Positions 6,347 to 8,301 of a stretch of DNA of 8,301 nucleotides are shown in pieces (the first letter of the stretch is position 1; the number at the start of each line of letters is the position of its first letter). The stretch spans positions 1 through 8,301 of the forward strand of contig JACZXC010000111.1 of the NCBI GenBank assembly GCA_022571825.1, given 5' to 3'. A program made the translations under genes and the position numbers. The DNA comes from Myxococcales bacterium (GTDB taxonomy: Bacteria; Myxococcota_A; UBA9160; SMWR01). The notes under the pieces were generated by a model. The model made no database searches, was not told where the DNA came from, and saw only the letters and a list, made by a program, of their open reading frames with translations.

Positions 6347-6745
6347 GTGAGCGATACCGAGTTCATCCATGTCTACGCTCTCGAGAGGGACCGCGAGTAC
6401 GTCGAACGGGTCCAGGCGGGGACGGTCGCGGCGGGGGATCTCGCCCTTTGCACCGACAACGGCCTGTTCGGCTCGAGTCAGTGGTGGGCGGCGATTCGGA
6501 AGGGGACCGTCCCCACCGAACGCATCGAGGGAACGATCGTGAAGCTCTACAAGCAGGGCGAATGGCCGGAGTTCGCGGTCGAGTCTGACGGGCAGCGCAC
6601 CTCCTGGGCGATGGATGGCGATGTCTCCCACTACGAGGAGGGAAAGCGCGTGCGCATCGACTTCGTGACGCTGGAGTACCAGAATCCGAAGCCCAACGGA
6701 GAAGCTTCGACCCGGGCGGTACTGGGTATCTGGATCGAACCCTGA
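6347..6745 (+). CDS. Conserved-looking hypothetical protein, 132 residues
   Basis: I do not recognise this family. The GTG at 6347 starts 'MSDTEFIHVYALERD', 18 bp after the DUF3047 stop, with an AGAGAA stretch at 6333-6338 as a plausible Shine-Dalgarno. An ATG at 6339 is out of frame. There is no signal peptide or membrane segment, so the product is probably cytoplasmic. It is rich in aromatic residues and short strand-like segments: 'GSSQWWAAIRKG' (42-53), 'RIEGTIVKLYKQGEWPEFAV' (59-78), 'KRVRIDFVTLEY' (99-110) and a final 'AVLGIWIEP'. The pattern suggests a small beta-rich domain. Codon use looks like that of its neighbours, and the even spread of charged and aromatic residues supports real coding. 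Proximity suggests co-transcription with the DUF3047 gene. No function is proposed. Confidence 0.7.
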   Translation: MSDTEFIHVYALERDREYVERVQAGTVAAGDLALCTDNGLFGSSQWWAAIRKGTVPTERIEGTIVKLYKQGEWPEFAVESDGQRTSWAMDGDVSHYEEGKRVRIDFVTLEYQNPKPNGEASTRAVLGIWIEP

Positions 6746-6802
6746 AGCATCCGGACGGATAGAACCTCGGACGGACCAGGCGCTTCCGACGGCGGGGGGT
6801 CG

Positions 6803-7138
6803 ATGAATAAAAACCGGGTGGCGTGGGTCGCGTCGGTCGCGTGGGTCGCGTGGGTCGCGTCGGTCGCGTGGCTGGCAGTCGGGCTCGGGGTCCTCGCGCT
6901 CGGCGCCTGTGCCACGGGTGTGGGCGGGCAACGGCCTTTGGCGGTCCCGGAATTCGCGCGACCCGATCGCCCCGGGGTTCCCGAGCAGCTTCATCGCGAC
7001 CTGATCCTGTGCCTGGACCAAGCCCATGAGGGGGTGCTCTCGGGCTTCCCTCGCTTTCGCGCTCCGGGATCGGCCCGTCGCGCGCTGAGCGAGGACACGT
7101 CGGAGTGCATGGCGCGGGCCGGCTGGGTCCGTCGCTGA
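6803..7138 (+). CDS. Small predicted lipoprotein with a repeat-built signal peptide
   Basis: The 111-residue protein opens 'MNKNR' followed by a hydrophobic stretch made of V-A-W and V-A-S triplets (residues 6-23). It then reads 'LAVGLGVLALGAC', with a lipobox L33-G34-A35-C36. The lipid-modified form would be about 76 residues with a Pro/Arg-rich middle. Two more cysteines, in 'LILCLDQ' (about 67-73) and 'SECMARAGW' (about 100-108), could form a disulfide. The 'CM-x-RAGW' ending resembles tails I have seen on small Gram-negative lipoproteins, but I cannot name a family. A G-rich run just before the ATG may serve as ribosome binding site. The gene lies 57 bp after the 132-residue gene and 26 bp before another small lipoprotein, suggesting a set of envelope proteins. 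Coding is supported by the signal and lipobox being in frame. Confidence 0.6.
   Translation: MNKNRVAWVASVAWVAWVASVAWLAVGLGVLALGACATGVGGQRPLAVPEFARPDRPGVPEQLHRDLILCLDQAHEGVLSGFPRFRAPGSARRALSEDTSECMARAGWVRR
6818..6871. repeat. Six-unit 9-bp in-frame tandem repeat (two 27-bp halves)
   Basis: Six consecutive 9-bp units of the form GTSGCGTSG fill this stretch and encode VAW-VAS-VAW-VAW-VAS-VAW. Units 1-3 and 4-6 are the same 27-bp block with one base difference (GTG versus GTC at the first codon). The array lies inside the hydrophobic core of a lipoprotein signal peptide. Unit length is a multiple of three, so copy changes would alter signal length without breaking the frame. Confidence 0.9.
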
Positions 7139-7151
7139 CCGCGGCGGTTCG

Positions 7152-7157
7152 AGGAGG
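7152..7157 (+). promoter_or_regulatory. Ribosome binding site AGGAGG for the 68-residue lipoprotein
   Basis: A consensus AGGAGG lies seven bases before the ATG at 7165. It decides that start over the in-frame ATG at 7105, which would overlap the previous gene and put a non-hydrophobic leader before the signal peptide. Confidence 0.75.
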
Positions 7158-7164
7158 ATCTTCG

Positions 7165-7371
7165 ATGGGAAAGGGGTGGGTCTGGATCGTTCTCAGATCG
7201 TGGGTCGTGCTGGGCGGGGTGGCGGGATGTCAGATCACCCCCGAGCGGATCGCTCGAATCGAAGTCGAGAACGAGCTGCTCCGCGAGCAGGTGCAGATCA
7301 TCCGCAAAAATTGCAGCTACTACCGCGAACTCGAGCTGGAGGTGGAAGAAGAGATCGACGGCAGCCGCTAG
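7165..7371 (+). CDS. Mini-lipoprotein with coiled-coil tail, 68 residues
   Basis: The start at 7165 is set by a consensus AGGAGG. The product has a hydrophobic signal 'WVWIVLRSWVVLGG' (5-18) and a good lipobox V19-A20-G21-C22. The mature part is about 47 residues, strongly charged and helical. 'RIARIEVENELLREQVQIIR' (28-47) has heptad-like I/V/L spacing expected of a coiled coil, followed by one Cys and an acidic end (about 'LEVEEEIDGSR'). Size and design recall small helical lipoproteins such as Lpp, but there is no sequence motif to claim that family, and the C-terminal Lys that Lpp uses for peptidoglycan linkage is absent. It follows the 111-residue lipoprotein by 26 bp and is the last plus-strand gene before a strong hairpin. 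Function unknown. Confidence 0.68.
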   Translation: MGKGWVWIVLRSWVVLGGVAGCQITPERIARIEVENELLREQVQIIRKNCSYYRELELEVEEEIDGSR

Positions 7372-7399
7372 AGCCGATCTCTGGCGCGCTGCGCTGAGA

Positions 7400-7432
7400 C
7401 GACAACGCCCCGACCGAAGCCGGGGCGTGTCG
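7400..7432 (+). terminator. Strong GC-rich hairpin ending the plus-strand gene set
   Basis: ACGCCCCG at 7405-7412 pairs perfectly with CGGGGCGT at 7421-7428 around an 8-base loop. Beyond a bulged A at 7404, CGAC (7400-7403) pairs with GTCG (7429-7432), giving 12 base pairs in all. It lies 29 bases after the stop of the last plus-strand gene. No T-run follows, so it may be a factor-assisted or non-canonical terminator, or an RNA 3'-end stabiliser. Confidence 0.6.
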
Positions 7433-7686
7433 ACTTGAGCAACGGCAGGGCAGACTATCCCCGCAGCAACCTTCTCCGCCGATCCAGCCACAACACCGCC
7501 GGTAGCAGGAACACCAGCGCGAAGCCGAGGCCGCAGCCCTTCGCGCATATTGAGGTGCCAGCCGACCGATAGATTTCTCGAGGAATAACCTCGTCCGAAA
7601 TTGGGAAGGGACCTCGGATGCGGCAAGGGGGGCGGAGGCGACCGCCTCTGAAACGAAACTCGTGCCCCGGAATGGCGTAAACGGGA
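7433..7686. other. Gap with no convincing gene; holds an orphan minus-strand membrane-tail frame
   Basis: This stretch lies between converging gene sets. The one coding-like signal is on the minus strand at 7550-7455. The frame there reads 'CAKGCGLGFALVFLLPAVLW', then 'LDRRRRLLRG' and a TAG, that is, a transmembrane-length hydrophobic run followed by an arginine cluster. That pattern resembles the C-terminal sorting tags or membrane anchors of secreted proteins. The frame upstream stays open but has no recognisable domain or credible start. It may be a gene remnant, a small membrane protein with an unusual start, or chance. A weak hairpin (7579-7593) and the hairpin at 7633-7650 are also present. 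Confidence 0.3.
7633..7650 (-). terminator. Possible hairpin downstream of the PEP-CTERM gene
   Basis: On the minus strand, 37-54 bases past the stop of the PEP-CTERM gene, a seven-pair stem (including one G-T wobble) closes a four-base loop (7640-7643). There is no following T-run in the minus-strand transcript. Position supports a terminator role, but the structure is modest. Confidence 0.3.
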
Positions 7687-8292
7687 TCAGCGGTTCCCGG
7701 GGCGGACCCTGCGCGCTGCGGCCACCAGGCCCAGCAGGCCGAACCCCATCAGGGCGGCGCTGGCGGGCTCCGGGATCGGGAGTCCCATGGTGCCGTAGAG
7801 CGGCTCCACGTTGTCCAAGCCTGTGAGGATCCCCGTGTAGAGGAGGTTTGCCGTGATCTCGTCCTGGACGTAGGCCAGGTTGCCGCTGGGGAATCCCCCG
7901 TTCGGGATGCTGTTGAGGTCGAGGATTCCGAACAGCGAACCGTCGGGCGGGATGGGCTCGACGCTGCTGATGGTGCCCGAGAAGAGCTGGACAGTGCCGA
8001 GTGTGGCGGCGCCATTGAAGAGGTCGCCGACGGACGAGAGCGCGTGGCTGCCCTGGTTGGGAACGGCGTTCGCGGGGTTGAGACCCCAGTGGCCGCTGAT
8101 GTTCTCCAGGCCGCCGATCGACCCGAGCTCCGCCAAGGCGATGCCGGCTCCAGACCCCACCAGAGCCGAGGCACCCACGGTGGCGCCCGGGAAAGGCGTG
8201 TTGCCGGGCGGGCCATCCCGGAAATCCGCTCCGCCCAGCACGTCGAACACCAGTCCCGTTTCCCCGCGGGGTGGATGACGAGTTGTTGGCAT
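7687..8292 (-). CDS. PEP-CTERM sorting-domain protein (start uncertain, near window edge)
   Basis: The 201-residue frame ends in a textbook PEP-CTERM tag: 'LPIPEPASAALMGFGLLGLV' (171-190), then 'AAARR' and a basic tail. The PEP triad is at 174-176, followed by a transmembrane stretch and arginines. Such tags direct exosortase (EpsH/XrtA-type) processing and cell-surface or extracellular release in Gram-negative bacteria. The body is Gly/Ser/Asn-rich and low in charge, as is common for these secreted proteins, but I recognise no named domain. The ATG at 8292 is preceded by AGGAG, yet the N-terminus 'MPTTRHPPRGETGLVFDVLG' has no signal peptide, which exosortase substrates need. The frame is open to the window edge, so the true start may lie outside. 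Alternatively, the 5' end is broken. It converges on the plus-strand lipoprotein genes. Confidence 0.82.
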   Translation of the reverse strand: MPTTRHPPRGETGLVFDVLGGADFRDGPPGNTPFPGATVGASALVGSGAGIALAELGSIGGLENISGHWGLNPANAVPNQGSHALSSVGDLFNGAATLGTVQLFSGTISSVEPIPPDGSLFGILDLNSIPNGGFPSGNLAYVQDEITANLLYTGILTGLDNVEPLYGTMGLPIPEPASAALMGFGLLGLVAAARRVRPGNR

Positions 8293-8296
8293 TACG

Positions 8297-8301
8297 CTCC
8301 T
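8297..8301 (-). promoter_or_regulatory. Possible ribosome binding site before the PEP-CTERM frame
   Basis: On the minus strand AGGAG occupies the last five bases of the window, four bases before the ATG at 8292-8290. It argues for that start but conflicts with the missing signal peptide, so it may be coincidental. Confidence 0.35.

Noticed and set aside
5522..7027. A 501-codon minus-strand frame opposite the DUF3047 and 132-residue genes
   Set aside because: It includes a low-complexity stretch that is just the complement of the VAW repeat and shows no domain. The plus-strand frames have signal peptides and family motifs.
6318..7575. A 14-bp identity (CCGACCGATAGATT) between 6318-6331 and 7562-7575
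   Set aside because: The first copy is the coding end of the DUF3047 gene. The second is not followed or preceded by further similarity, so chance is a sufficient explanation.
6991..7626. A 211-codon minus-strand frame from a TTG at 7626
   Set aside because: It is antisense to both small lipoproteins, has an unlikely start and no motif. The hydrophobic tail noted in this area lies in a different frame.

Overview
The window is GC-rich (by eye about two thirds) with dense, tightly spaced bacterial genes. It probably comes from a Gram-negative organism. It has three predicted lipoproteins or exported proteins and a C-terminal PEP-CTERM (exosortase) sorting signal, which is known from Gram-negative bacteria. 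A DUF3047 protein sits next to them. I suspect a former-deltaproteobacterial or Myxococcota-like lineage, but the sequence does not prove this.

Layout: (1) 1-713, minus strand, is a truncated luciferase-like (LLM) flavin/F420 oxidoreductase with a GTG start. (2) 714-820 is a divergent promoter gap. (3) 821-5543, plus strand, is a compact five-gene operon: MaoC-DUF35 fusion (ChsH2-like), single MaoC (ChsH1-like), lipid-transfer/SCP2-thiolase aldolase (Ltp2-like), thiolase (FadA5-like) and an HSD17B4-type short-chain dehydrogenase. (4) 5621-7371, plus strand, carries a DUF3047 exported protein, an unrecognised 132-residue protein and two small lipoproteins, ending near a strong hairpin at 7400-7432. 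(5) 7433-7686 has no convincing gene. It does contain an orphan minus-strand frame ending in a transmembrane segment plus arginine cluster. (6) 7687-8292, minus strand, is a PEP-CTERM protein at the window edge.

The central operon reads as a steroid side-chain removal cassette. By analogy with actinobacterial cholesterol catabolism, the SDR would oxidise a 22-hydroxyacyl-CoA and the FadA5-like thiolase would release acetyl-CoA. An acyl-CoA dehydrogenase, not seen here, would desaturate the remaining C3 chain. ChsH1/ChsH2 would hydrate it, and Ltp2, docked on the ChsH2 DUF35 domain, would release propionyl-CoA and a 17-keto steroid. The order chsH2-chsH1-ltp2 is the same as in the mycobacterial igr operon. 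The substrate is inferred from homology recalled from memory, not measured. The main interest is this actinobacterial-type module in a probable Gram-negative genome, with thiolase and SDR fused into one operon. Smaller curiosities are a 9-bp tandem repeat inside a lipoprotein signal peptide, and a PEP-CTERM protein with no visible signal peptide.
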